This document shows positions 1 through 6,841 of a DNA stretch of 7,962 nt, piece after piece. The position numbers and the translations under genes are program-made. The notes below the pieces were generated by a model, which made no database searches, was not told where the DNA came from, and was given only the letters and a program-made list of their open reading frames with translations. The number at the start of each line of letters is the position of its first letter. Position 1 is the first letter of the stretch. This DNA comes from JAFGKM01 sp964403465 (lineage in GTDB: Bacteria; Ratteibacteria; UBA8468; B48-G9; JAFGKM01), in assembly GCA_964403465.1 (NCBI GenBank), contig CAYOFY010000072.1:1-7962 (forward strand), in the 5' to 3' direction.

Positions 1-50
1 TTTATTTAGATGGCTGGTTTTCAGATTCCCCGGATGAAATGAACCCGGTA

Positions 51-629
51 TCAGTAGTTCTCGGCAAGAACCTCATAATACCCCTGCGGATGCTTACACG
101 CAGGACATTCCTTCGGCGCGGTATCGGACTCTATGACATACCCGCAATTAAGGCAGTGCCACTTCACGGTCTTCTTCTTGCTGAACACCTCACCCGACGA
201 GATATTCGCGATAAGTTTCCTGTACCGGCCCTCGTGAAACTTCTCAACCTTCCCTATCTGTTCAAAGGAATTGCTTATATCCGGGAATCCTTCCTTCTTT
301 GCCACGCCCGCGAAGTTCTGATACAGCACCGTCCACTCCGTGTTCTCGCCTGCAGCCGCCTCTTCAAGATTGGTCCTCGTATCCTTTATCTCTCCTGCCG
401 GATATGCCGCGGTTATCTCCACGTCCCCGCCTTCAAGATACTTGAAGAAGACCTTTGCATGCTCCTTCTCGTTCTCCGCGGTCTCCAGAAAGATGCGGGA
501 TATCTGCTCGTACCCTTCCTTCCTTGCAGCGCTTGCAAAATATGTGTATCTGTTCCTCGCCTGCGATTCTCCGGCAAATGCCTTCAGAAGATTTTTCTCC
601 GTCTCTGTCCCTTTTATGGATTTTGCCAT
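51..629 (-). CDS. rbr: Rubrerythrin (di-iron peroxidase with C-terminal rubredoxin domain)
   Basis: A 192-residue protein of the usual rubrerythrin length. Rubrerythrins reduce hydrogen peroxide to water in the cytoplasm of anaerobes, taking electrons from NADH through rubredoxin-type carriers. The N-terminal four-helix ferritin-like domain (about residues 5-145) holds all expected di-iron ligands: E21, E54 and H57 in ENEKEH, E95 and E98 in GENTEW, and E129 and H132 in EKFH, with the same spacings as Desulfovibrio rubrerythrin. The C-terminal rubredoxin-like domain (about 155-192) carries C159-x2-C162 and C175-x2-C178 for one iron. The ATG start is preceded by AAGGAGGG five bases upstream, which settles the start. 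It is transcribed away from the sugar operon at 749 and shares the short divergent region 630-748 with it. No second gene follows it inside the window. The family call is very secure; the physiological role in peroxide defence is known for the family. Confidence 0.97.
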   Translation of the reverse strand: MAKSIKGTETEKNLLKAFAGESQARNRYTYFASAARKEGYEQISRIFLETAENEKEHAKVFFKYLEGGDVEITAAYPAGEIKDTRTNLEEAAAGENTEWTVLYQNFAGVAKKEGFPDISNSFEQIGKVEKFHEGRYRKLIANISSGEVFSKKKTVKWHCLNCGYVIESDTAPKECPACKHPQGYYEVLAENY

Positions 630-655
630 TCTGACCCTCCTTTTTATGGTTTTTA

Positions 656-661
656 ATTATA
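656..661 (-). promoter_or_regulatory. Probable -10 box of the rubrerythrin promoter
   Basis: The minus strand reads a perfect TATAAT here, 26 bases before the rubrerythrin start codon, giving a leader of roughly 20 nt. At the proper distance (around 679-684) the minus strand reads TTCTGC, a poor match to TTGACA. The promoter may therefore be activator-dependent or rely on other contacts. I see no clear PerR- or Fur-like palindrome. Confidence 0.5.
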
Positions 662-687
662 CCATCTTGCCCCCCATCGCAGAAATC

Positions 688-716
688 TTGTCTGCCGGCA
701 TATGCTGTGATATCAT
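688..716 (+). promoter_or_regulatory. Putative sigma70-type promoter of the ceramidase-like/GH35 operon
   Basis: TTGTCT (688-693) and TATCAT (711-716) are separated by exactly 17 bases. They sit about 32 bases before the preferred start codon at 749, so the leader would be roughly 25 nt. The spacer contains the 8-bp palindrome GCATATGC (698-705), a possible small operator half-site or chance. The promoter lies back to back with the rubrerythrin -10 box. Confidence 0.5.
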
Positions 717-748
717 TTCCCCTGTTGTTCTGCCATGGGAGATATTCA

Positions 749-2212
749 ATGACTTCTGACAGAGGAAAAGGTATCTTTATCGGGTGGGCGGTCAAGGATA
801 TCACGCCTGACAGGCCGGTAAACCTGTACGGCCAGTTTCACCAGAGAATCTCGGAGCGCGTGCATGACCCTGTTACGATAACAACCCTTGCCATGTCCAC
901 CGAACAGGACCATGCAGTCATGGTCTCATGCGACATATGCACCATCAACAGCGATATCCTTGAACGGTGCAGAGATGCAATAGGCAGGAAGACGCCGGGA
1001 TTGGATGTTTCAAAGGTCATACTCAATGCCACTCACACCCACACCGCGCCGTCCATAAGGGAAGGGGTATACCCTCCTGAACCGGAAGGCGTAATGACCG
1101 CATCCGAATACGCCGGATTTTTCATAAGGGCGGTGGCTGAAGCGGTGGACATGGCATGGAAAAGAAGGAAGAAGGGAGGGGTCAGCTGGGCCTACGGACA
1201 CGCTGTCGTGGGACATAACAGGCGCACCTCATACTTTGACACGCCCGGCAGAAGGCAGGGGGGAGAAAGATCTTCCGGAAGGATAATTGACGGCAGCAGC
1301 ATTATGTACGGACGGACAGACGACCCGGATTTCAGCCACATGGAAGGATACGAAGACCACGGCGTGGAGATACTTTTCACCTGGGATGCGAAAAAGCGCC
1401 TCACAGGCATGATTATAAACCTCGCCTGCCCTTCCCAGGAAACGGAAATGGCAACATACATCTCCGCTGACTTCTGGCACGATATAAGGGAAGAGGTCCG
1501 CAAGAGGTGCGGCAGGAAACTTTTCATACTGCCGCAGTGCAGCGCCGCCGGCGACCAGTCGCCCCATCTCCTGCTGTACAGAAAGGCGGAAGAACGCATG
1601 CTCAAATTGCGCGGAACGACGATGCGGCAGGAGATAGGACGCAGGGTGGCCGGGACGGTGGAAGATGTTCTGCCTTATGCAGGAAAGGAGATTCACGGCA
1701 ATCCGCCTTTAAGCCATACGGTAAAGACCGTTCAGCTTAAAAAACGCCTGGTGACTGACGAAGAGGTTGAAATCGTGAGAAAAGACCTTGAGGACCTTGA
1801 GAAATGGGTGCCTGCAAATGACGGGGAAAAATCAACGAGATTCATGAGTCTGAACCGCTGCCGCAAGGTGCTTGAAAAATATGCGGAACAGAAAGACCGA
1901 CCTCTTTCGGAGGAGGAAATACATATAATAAGGTTGGGGGACGTTGCTTTCGCAACAAACCGGTTTGAACTGTTCCTGGACTACGGGTTGAGGATAAAGG
2001 CGCGCAGTCCGTTCCTGCAGACATTTATCGTGCAACTGGCTGCCGGCGGCAGGGATACCGGCACATACCTGCCGACCGAAAAAGCCGTTGCAGGCAAAGG
2101 ATACAGCGCAAACATATACGACAACGAGGTTGGCCCTGAGGGCGGACGGAAACTGGTGGAAGAAACAGTCAGAGCCCTCGCGGAACTCATGGGGGGAGAC
2201 AGGGGAAGATGA
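749..2212 (+). CDS. Neutral/alkaline ceramidase-like metallohydrolase, cytoplasmic
   Basis: A 487-residue protein resembling the N-terminal catalytic domain of neutral/alkaline non-lysosomal ceramidases, zinc amidases that cleave N-acyl bonds. Visible hallmarks are the opening GWAVKDITP; HTHTAP with H96 and H98; GDQSPH with S271 at the place of the catalytic serine; FELF with E407; and GKGYS with Y452. The last two match the family's Glu and Tyr zinc ligands. The second zinc histidine, normally in an FA-x-HPT-like segment, is replaced by NLACPSQ (C227, P228), so the metal site is changed. The C-terminal Ig-like domain of true ceramidases is absent and there is no signal peptide. A GTG at 707 extends the frame, but it lies within the promoter; the ATG at 749 has GGGAGA six bases upstream. 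The stop overlaps the next gene's start (ATGA), implying translational coupling. The substrate is unknown; a sugar-linked acyl group is inferred from the GH35 partner rather than ceramide. Confidence 0.83.
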   Translation: MTSDRGKGIFIGWAVKDITPDRPVNLYGQFHQRISERVHDPVTITTLAMSTEQDHAVMVSCDICTINSDILERCRDAIGRKTPGLDVSKVILNATHTHTAPSIREGVYPPEPEGVMTASEYAGFFIRAVAEAVDMAWKRRKKGGVSWAYGHAVVGHNRRTSYFDTPGRRQGGERSSGRIIDGSSIMYGRTDDPDFSHMEGYEDHGVEILFTWDAKKRLTGMIINLACPSQETEMATYISADFWHDIREEVRKRCGRKLFILPQCSAAGDQSPHLLLYRKAEERMLKLRGTTMRQEIGRRVAGTVEDVLPYAGKEIHGNPPLSHTVKTVQLKKRLVTDEEVEIVRKDLEDLEKWVPANDGEKSTRFMSLNRCRKVLEKYAEQKDRPLSEEEIHIIRLGDVAFATNRFELFLDYGLRIKARSPFLQTFIVQLAAGGRDTGTYLPTEKAVAGKGYSANIYDNEVGPEGGRKLVEETVRALAELMGGDRGR

Positions 2213-4692
2213 GGACGGAAAGAACCGAGGCATACCTGCTGGTGGACGGCAAACCTTTTTACCTCAGGGGAGGCGAAATCCACTACTTCCGCCTCAGGAA
2301 AGAATACTGGCGCCACCGCATAGAAACGCTGAAAGAGACGCATATGAACACGGTGAGTTCATATATGCCGTGGTTCTGGCATGAACCCGAGGAGGGAAAG
2401 GTTGACCTTGAAGGCAAAACCGTACCTGAGAGGGACCTGCGCGGCTTTCTTGAAATATGCGCCGATGCCGGCGTGAAGGTCATAGCAAGACCCGGACCGT
2501 TTGTCAATTCGGAACTCCGCGAAGGCGGCTACCCTCGCTGGGTCTTTGAAAAATACCCGGTCACCCTCAGCCGCAGGAGGGACGGCCATTTCGTTACCGG
2601 CAGGCCTGCCCAGGCCGAGGGAGAGCCGGTCCTGAGAAACCTTGTCAGGGGATGGTACGGTCATGTTGTCCCGCTCCTTGCCGAGTTCAGTTGCGCAAAA
2701 GGAGGACCCATAATCCTCTTTCAGCCGGACAACGAACTTTCCGCGGCATGGTCGTACGGGCTTGGAAATTCGCTTTACGACGACTCCATCATAGGGGAAA
2801 ACGGCCTGTGGCACGGGTGGCTGAAGAAAAAATACGGCGGACTGGAGAACCTTTCTGAAAGATACGGCAGGAAACTGAAGAAATGGGCCGATATACTCCC
2901 GCCCAGGGATATGCCCGGAACCCTTCACGAGTACAGGGTAACGCTGGACTGGATGGACTTCAAGAGGGATTTTTTTGCGGACTGGGGCATAACTCTCTGC
3001 CGCTGGACAAAAGAATTTGGCCTGGACCTGCCTTTTACCTTCAATGAACCCGTGGCAGGCTTTTACACCCACGGGGACCACCCGGGTTTTTCGTCCAGAC
3101 TCGCGGAGGCAGGCATAGACGGATTCACCACATGCCACACCTACTCCGACAGGATATACGACCTGGAGGGAGCCAATAACGTTGAACTGGCTGTTGAGAT
3201 AACGAAATCCCCGCCTGTGAAAACAGTGCCCATGTCCCTTGAGACAAACAATACGTGGTTTGAGCCCCGCCTTTCAAGAAATCACATCAACATGCCGGTG
3301 ATTCTACGCATGGGGCTTGCGCACGGGCTGAACGGCTCCAACATCTACGCCTTTGCCGAGGGCAGGAACCCCGAGGGGACGACCCTCTGCGGCCTTGAAT
3401 ACTGGGAAGACGCTGCTGTCGCCATAGACGGGAAACTCAATCCCTGCCACGGGTACCTGGAGAACTTCTACGGGTTTGTCTCCGGATGGGAAAAGGAAAT
3501 CCTTGCAACGGAAAAGGTCCCTGATGTATATATCGGCATAAGCCCGTCCATAAGGTATATCCCGTTCCTGGGCGCTCCGGTGGAATCAGGCAGGACCGCC
3601 TCTTCCAGGTCCTCAAACTTTGAGATAAACCCCGAGCCGGGAGGCGCAAAGGCCGGGAGCGGACATGAATGGCTTGACGGCTACGAGGATGTTGACAGGC
3701 AGACCCTTTCCCCGGAAGCGCTCCTCTGGAAGGATTTTACCGAACTCATGATTCTATTGAGGCGGATGAACATCATGTGGGGACTCATTGACATGACGCA
3801 CCCGAGGGTACCTGCCGGGAAATATACGCTGATTGTTCCGAACGTGGGTTTCCTGGAGAAGGAGTCCATTGATTACATCCTTGACCACATTGAGAACAGT
3901 GGCCGCGTTCTTTTTTTCAATACCATCCCTCACGCTACATCCGACGGTTACGCAGACACGAGGCTCACAGACAAACTGAAGGTGCGGCTGACAGGCAAGG
4001 TCAGGCCTGCCGGCGCGAAAATTTTAGACTACGGCTGGAGGATGATGGTTGACGATGAAAACAACCCTGTGGGCCAGCCCTCGTGGATAAGACTGCACGA
4101 GAGCAGGAATTCCAGGACATTTGCCTGGTTTGAAGGTTCCCCCGTAATAAATGCGATAGAAGGAACGAGTGACCGGGTCATTGTAAGCGGCATAGGCCCT
4201 TCCTACCACAACTCCTCGCACCTGAGACTCTGGAAGAAGGTCTTTTCCTTCATGGGAGTGAAACCGCAGGCGGAAACAGACGGCGATTACATGAATGCGG
4301 TTGTCCGGAGGAACAGGAAGAACTCTTCCATGCTCGTGTCGCTCTGCAACATCACCGGCACCTCTGCGCCCGTGCGTATCTCTCTCGGGGAATCCCTCCC
4401 TTCCTTCCCCATGAACTGCCGGATAAAACTTGCGCCCTGTGAAGCGAGAATGCTCTGGGTAGGACTGCCTCTTGCAGGCAATGTCCTATCATATATCACC
4501 CATGAGATTGTCCCGGCTGGCGAAAGGGCCTTTGAGGTGAGGGGCGGATGCGGTGATACCTGCGAATTTGCCTTTGAGAAGAGTTGCAAAATCAAGGTGG
4601 ACGGCGAGGAATGTGTTCTCAAGCACGAAGACAATATTTTCGTCGGCACCTTCGTGTTCCGTTCCGAAAAGGCGTTGCTTGCAATTTCTTAA
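2209..4692 (+). CDS. GH35-type beta-galactosidase-like glycoside hydrolase
   Basis: An 827-residue protein. The N-terminal TIM-barrel (about residues 8-395) is of glycoside hydrolase family 35, whose members release terminal beta-galactose with retention. Seen motifs are GGEIHYF (21-27), a segment around 48-60 (NTVSSYMPWFWHEP), RPGPF (94-98) followed by GGYPRW, and QPDNE with E176 as probable acid/base. MSLETN with E345 is the probable nucleophile, followed after about 30 residues by NGSNIYAFAEG, matching the GH35 segment after the nucleophile. A FNEP motif at 278-281 could mislead a family call, but its place in the barrel fits GH35 less well as a catalytic site. The middle and C-terminal parts (about 490-827) look like the alpha/beta and beta-sandwich domains of large GH35/GH42 enzymes. 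No signal peptide is seen, so a cytoplasmic role on imported oligosaccharide is likely. It starts inside the stop of the upstream gene. Fold and clan are secure; exact sugar specificity is not. Confidence 0.86.
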   Translation: MRTERTEAYLLVDGKPFYLRGGEIHYFRLRKEYWRHRIETLKETHMNTVSSYMPWFWHEPEEGKVDLEGKTVPERDLRGFLEICADAGVKVIARPGPFVNSELREGGYPRWVFEKYPVTLSRRRDGHFVTGRPAQAEGEPVLRNLVRGWYGHVVPLLAEFSCAKGGPIILFQPDNELSAAWSYGLGNSLYDDSIIGENGLWHGWLKKKYGGLENLSERYGRKLKKWADILPPRDMPGTLHEYRVTLDWMDFKRDFFADWGITLCRWTKEFGLDLPFTFNEPVAGFYTHGDHPGFSSRLAEAGIDGFTTCHTYSDRIYDLEGANNVELAVEITKSPPVKTVPMSLETNNTWFEPRLSRNHINMPVILRMGLAHGLNGSNIYAFAEGRNPEGTTLCGLEYWEDAAVAIDGKLNPCHGYLENFYGFVSGWEKEILATEKVPDVYIGISPSIRYIPFLGAPVESGRTASSRSSNFEINPEPGGAKAGSGHEWLDGYEDVDRQTLSPEALLWKDFTELMILLRRMNIMWGLIDMTHPRVPAGKYTLIVPNVGFLEKESIDYILDHIENSGRVLFFNTIPHATSDGYADTRLTDKLKVRLTGKVRPAGAKILDYGWRMMVDDENNPVGQPSWIRLHESRNSRTFAWFEGSPVINAIEGTSDRVIVSGIGPSYHNSSHLRLWKKVFSFMGVKPQAETDGDYMNAVVRRNRKNSSMLVSLCNITGTSAPVRISLGESLPSFPMNCRIKLAPCEARMLWVGLPLAGNVLSYITHEIVPAGERAFEVRGGCGDTCEFAFEKSCKIKVDGEECVLKHEDNIFVGTFVFRSEKALLAIS

Positions 4693-5717
4693 GAATACAA
4701 GACGGTATCCATCATGGCCATGAAGTTTTTATATGGCACCTTGGTCGTTATGCTGTTTGAAGAACTGACGATATACCTGGAATTGTAAGCCAGTCTCCCA
4801 ATATGGTTTTTCACATCCTTCCTTATCTCTTCTTCAGTCCCACTCTCCAGCATGCCTATCTCTATGTTGCCTATGAACGTGATTCTATCACCGCAGGCGG
4901 ATTTGAGCGCGTAGATGTCATTCCCGTAGGGCTCAACCGGGTGAACCGCGTCAAACCCCATGTCCAGAAGCATGGGTATGGCATCCGTAATGCAGCCGTC
5001 GGTGTGATAGGCAAGTATCTTTCCCCTGCTTTTGACCGCGCCAGCCATCACCTTTATCCTCGGGTACCAGATTTTCTCCATCAGGGACGGCTTCAGGAAA
5101 AGCGCCTTTGAGTGCGCTATGTCGTCATTTATGAGAAACATCTCCACCTCGTCGTATTCAAGTGCGATATTTATGGCTCTCATTGCCCTGGCGAGGAATA
5201 TATCCATCAGCGTCTCCACAAACCTCATGTCGTCAGCAACCTTGTACATGAAGTCCGTCAGTCCCATGGCAAGATAGACAGGGTCAAGAACCCCCGTGAA
5301 TGTATGGGCTATCTTGAGTTTCGTCCCTTCAATCGCCCTGACGTGCTCCTCTATCTTCTTTCTCAGGAAATCGTAGGGGAGCGGCTCCTCAAGGTTCTTA
5401 AGGTCGTCCCATCCCTTGATATTCCCGGTCATGTAGTTTTCCGAGCCGTCGTCCAGTATCTTGCCCACGGTGTTGGGCCTGTAAATGTAATCAATCACAA
5501 CTCCGTCCATGCCGGTCTTCGTGGCAAACTCCACGTTCAGGGCGGCAGGCAGGGGATTGTTGTAGAAATTTATCGGGGGGCCGGGTATCCTGCGGCCGAG
5601 CACCTGTTCCTGGAGCGGCTGGTTGCCTATCCAGAATTCAAGGTATGGAGTCCTGTCCGGCTTCTCGCCCCTTATCGCCTTCTTAATCCTCCCGAAATCC
5701 GGTTCTTTTCTGTCCAT
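4689..5717 (-). CDS. Uroporphyrinogen decarboxylase-family protein (methyltransferase-like, MtaA/MtbA group)
   Basis: A 342-residue protein with the single-domain TIM-barrel look of the UroD superfamily, which holds heme-pathway UroD and corrinoid-dependent methyltransferases. The start (RIKKAIRGEKPDRTPYLEFW) is the usual opening of the methyltransferase-like branch. It lacks the RQAGRY-type N-terminal motif of true UroD, so a heme-pathway role is unlikely. AYHTDGC places H238 and C242 where MtaA/MtbA-type enzymes have zinc-binding His and Cys; C275 and the HPVEPYG and FIGNIE segments fit the later barrel strands. It lies seven bases after the DUF4380-like gene with only a weak SD, so it is probably read by coupling within that operon. 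Its stop overlaps the stop of the convergent GH35-like gene. No corrinoid protein or activator is in the window, so methyl transfer is inference from the family; many such proteins next to glycosidase genes remain uncharacterised. Confidence 0.82.
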   Translation of the reverse strand: MDRKEPDFGRIKKAIRGEKPDRTPYLEFWIGNQPLQEQVLGRRIPGPPINFYNNPLPAALNVEFATKTGMDGVVIDYIYRPNTVGKILDDGSENYMTGNIKGWDDLKNLEEPLPYDFLRKKIEEHVRAIEGTKLKIAHTFTGVLDPVYLAMGLTDFMYKVADDMRFVETLMDIFLARAMRAINIALEYDEVEMFLINDDIAHSKALFLKPSLMEKIWYPRIKVMAGAVKSRGKILAYHTDGCITDAIPMLLDMGFDAVHPVEPYGNDIYALKSACGDRITFIGNIEIGMLESGTEEEIRKDVKNHIGRLAYNSRYIVSSSNSITTKVPYKNFMAMMDTVLYS

Positions 5718-5724
5718 TGCGGCT

Positions 5725-6588
5725 CTATCCAGGCAATCCCTTCTTCAGAATTTTCTCTTCCACGTCCTTCTGAGAGGGCGAAAGAGAAGGTATCTCCTTC
5801 ACCGTCCAGGTTTCAATGTGCTCGGCAACACAGCCCGGCTCAAGATTCTTCAGGGGTCCGACGGTCTCCAGTTCCAGCATCGCAGAGTTGGTGTAAACCT
5901 CCACATTACAGCCGAAATCAGGGTAATCCCCCTTCTCCTGGACAAACTGCTTTGCAAAGAGAAGCCCGTCAACCCAGTATGCGGTCCATGCCGGGTATGC
6001 CATCGCGCCTATCTTTATGGGGTCCCTGCTCTTAACGTCCTGCTTCAGAAATATGAAATCCTTCTCCATGACAAGCCGCTTGTCCGAAAGATCGGTATAA
6101 GGCCATAGACTGAGCCGCCTGTCCGGAAGCAATCCCTCTCCCCCGGCTTTGACCGGGACCACCGCAAAACCTCCGGCCTTCATCACGCTCAGCGCCCAGC
6201 ACGCGAGTCTGATGGTCCAGCGGCCGGTGTTTCTTATCCTGTGCGCCACCTCCACCGCGTCTTTCCCCGCAGGCCTTATCTCTATCTCTTTCTGTACGTT
6301 GTTCTGTGTTTCCGGATTGCCGTAAATCCTGACGACGCCCCCTTTCTCCTCTATCCTCACGGGCCTGTCGTCCATGGAATACGAACGCGGATTGGCCTCG
6401 GGCGAAGTCCACAACCTGTGTCCGCCGTATATCCTCCACAGGCCGTCAGGGGTGTCAATGGAAAGGTCCACGGCGCCGAAAAGGTTTGCATCCGGCCTCT
6501 CCCTGACCGTCAGTTTAAGAATTCTCGGGCCGATATCCGTCGCAGCACCCAGTATCAGGTTTCCAATGATAAATTCTTTCGTCTTCAT
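5725..6588 (-). CDS. DUF4380-like protein, galactose-mutarotase/aldose-epimerase fold
   Basis: A 287-residue protein resembling DUF4380 proteins, which have the beta-sandwich of aldose 1-epimerases and related sugar-binding proteins. Key segments are IGPRILKL (19-26), YGGHRLWTSPE (54-64), QKEIEI (99-104), LACWALSVM (128-136), LLPDRRLSLWPYTDLSD (153-169), and GCNVEVYTN (226-234) followed by LELETVGPL. H57, W60, H116 and E230 are candidate sugar-site residues. The frame runs upstream to 6696, but the ATG at 6588 is preceded by GGGAGGAG at 6591-6598, and the family's typical opening follows it, so the shorter start is chosen. No signal peptide. First gene of a leftward operon with the UroD-family gene, seven bases apart; a good promoter lies 34 bases upstream of the start. 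A role in sugar anomer or epimer conversion near the glycosidase is inference; catalytic activity has not been established from sequence. Confidence 0.8.
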   Translation of the reverse strand: MKTKEFIIGNLILGAATDIGPRILKLTVRERPDANLFGAVDLSIDTPDGLWRIYGGHRLWTSPEANPRSYSMDDRPVRIEEKGGVVRIYGNPETQNNVQKEIEIRPAGKDAVEVAHRIRNTGRWTIRLACWALSVMKAGGFAVVPVKAGGEGLLPDRRLSLWPYTDLSDKRLVMEKDFIFLKQDVKSRDPIKIGAMAYPAWTAYWVDGLLFAKQFVQEKGDYPDFGCNVEVYTNSAMLELETVGPLKNLEPGCVAEHIETWTVKEIPSLSPSQKDVEEKILKKGLPG

Positions 6589-6590
6589 CT

Positions 6591-6598
6591 CTCCTCCC
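6591..6598 (-). promoter_or_regulatory. Ribosome binding site fixing the DUF4380-like start
   Basis: The minus strand reads GGGAGGAG just before ATG at 6588. This near-perfect SD decides for the 287-residue form over upstream in-frame starts, which lie across the promoter boxes. Confidence 0.85.
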
Positions 6599-6603
6599 TG
6601 GCA

Positions 6604-6649
6604 TGACTTTTTGACTGAACCATTGTAAAACCCCATTCCGAAAAAGTCA
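6604..6649. repeat. 9-bp inverted repeat flanking the leftward promoter, possible operator
   Basis: TGACTTTTT (6604-6612) and AAAAAGTCA (6641-6649) are perfect inverted copies. The right copy covers most of the -35 box of the leftward promoter; the left copy lies at and just past its predicted transcription start. Such an arrangement suits a repressor that bridges both sites, but the arms are A/T-rich and could also be chance. It does not look like a terminator, since neither orientation gives a GC-rich stem. Confidence 0.4.
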
Positions 6650-6650
6650 A
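6622..6650 (-). promoter_or_regulatory. Sigma70-type promoter of the DUF4380-like/UroD operon
   Basis: On the minus strand TTGACT (6650-6645) and TACAAT (6627-6622) are spaced by exactly 17 bases. Each box has one mismatch to consensus. Transcription would begin near 6615, giving a leader of about 27 nt carrying the strong SD. Confidence 0.75.
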
Positions 6651-6665
6651 CCTTTCCGTTATCCC

Positions 6666-6694
6666 TTGACACCGGCCTTTGTTGCGGGTATAAC
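6666..6694 (+). promoter_or_regulatory. Sigma70-type promoter of the DJ-1/desulfoferrodoxin-like operon
   Basis: A consensus TTGACA (6666-6671) and TATAAC (6689-6694, one mismatch) with a 17-base spacer. The predicted transcription start is near 6700-6702, exactly where the long hairpin begins. The leader would therefore be about 153 nt, unusually long for this window. Confidence 0.8.
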
Positions 6695-6700
6695 AACAGC

Positions 6701-6792
6701 GGAGAGTTCAGAGGCAGGAAAGTTTGTGAAGTAAGTATGCGGTAAAGCCAGTACCTGTTTCACAAAGAAGTCCGAAGTACTCTGAACTCTCC
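6701..6792 (+). ncRNA. 92-nt structured leader hairpin upstream of the DJ-1-like gene
   Basis: The ends GGAGAGTTCAGAG (6701-6713) and CTCTGAACTCTCC (6780-6792) form a perfect 13-bp helix. Inside, TTTGTGAA (6723-6730) pairs with TTCACAAA (6759-6766), and the helix continues through 6731-6738 with 6751-6758 with one A-C mismatch and some G-U pairs. It is capped by a short GGT/GCC stem with an AAA loop near 6741-6749. Between the outer and middle helices lies a purine-rich internal loop (6714-6722 against 6767-6779) that may hold a GGA/TCC mini-helix. A tract TTCTCTTT follows the outer helix. It starts at the predicted transcription start, so a 5' leader element (stability element, attenuator or ligand-sensing RNA) is my preferred reading. 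I recognise no riboswitch family. A small palindromic mobile repeat (MITE or REP-like) is the main alternative, though I see no target-site duplication. Confidence 0.6.
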
Positions 6793-6841
6793 TTCTCTTT
6801 GTAATCCACTCCAAATACTAATTTACGTTCAGGCAGAATTA

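Noticed and set aside
1..50. Terminator for the rubrerythrin gene
   Set aside because: A short interrupted stem (GGTT/AACC with TTCA/TGAA) can be drawn, but there is no T-tract on the minus-strand side and the helix is weak.
39..656. Long open frame on the plus strand opposite rubrerythrin
   Set aside because: It is antisense to a protein with all rubrerythrin ligands in place, has no SD, and its translation looks like a cysteine-rich shadow frame.
707..748. GTG start giving a 14-residue longer ceramidase-like protein
   Set aside because: It lies upstream of the predicted -10 box, has no SD, and the ATG at 749 has a well-placed GGGAGA.
3040..3051. FNEP motif (residues 278-281 of the glycosidase) as the acid/base site
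   Set aside because: QPDNE at 172-176 and LET at 344-346 have the positions and neighbours expected of the GH35 catalytic pair; FNEP lies between them.
4689..5717. Heme-pathway uroporphyrinogen decarboxylase (hemE)
   Set aside because: The characteristic N-terminal RQAGRY-type motif is absent, while methyltransferase-type His and Cys residues are present.
5112..6035. Long plus-strand open frame across the UroD-like and DUF4380-like genes
   Set aside because: Antisense to two recognisable proteins, without SD or any family resemblance.
6701..6799. The long hairpin as an intrinsic terminator
   Set aside because: A tract TTCTCTTT follows the helix, but it is broken by C residues and the helix carries a large internal loop; it also starts at the predicted +1, so it would abort the transcript entirely. 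Attenuation stays possible, plain termination is unlikely.
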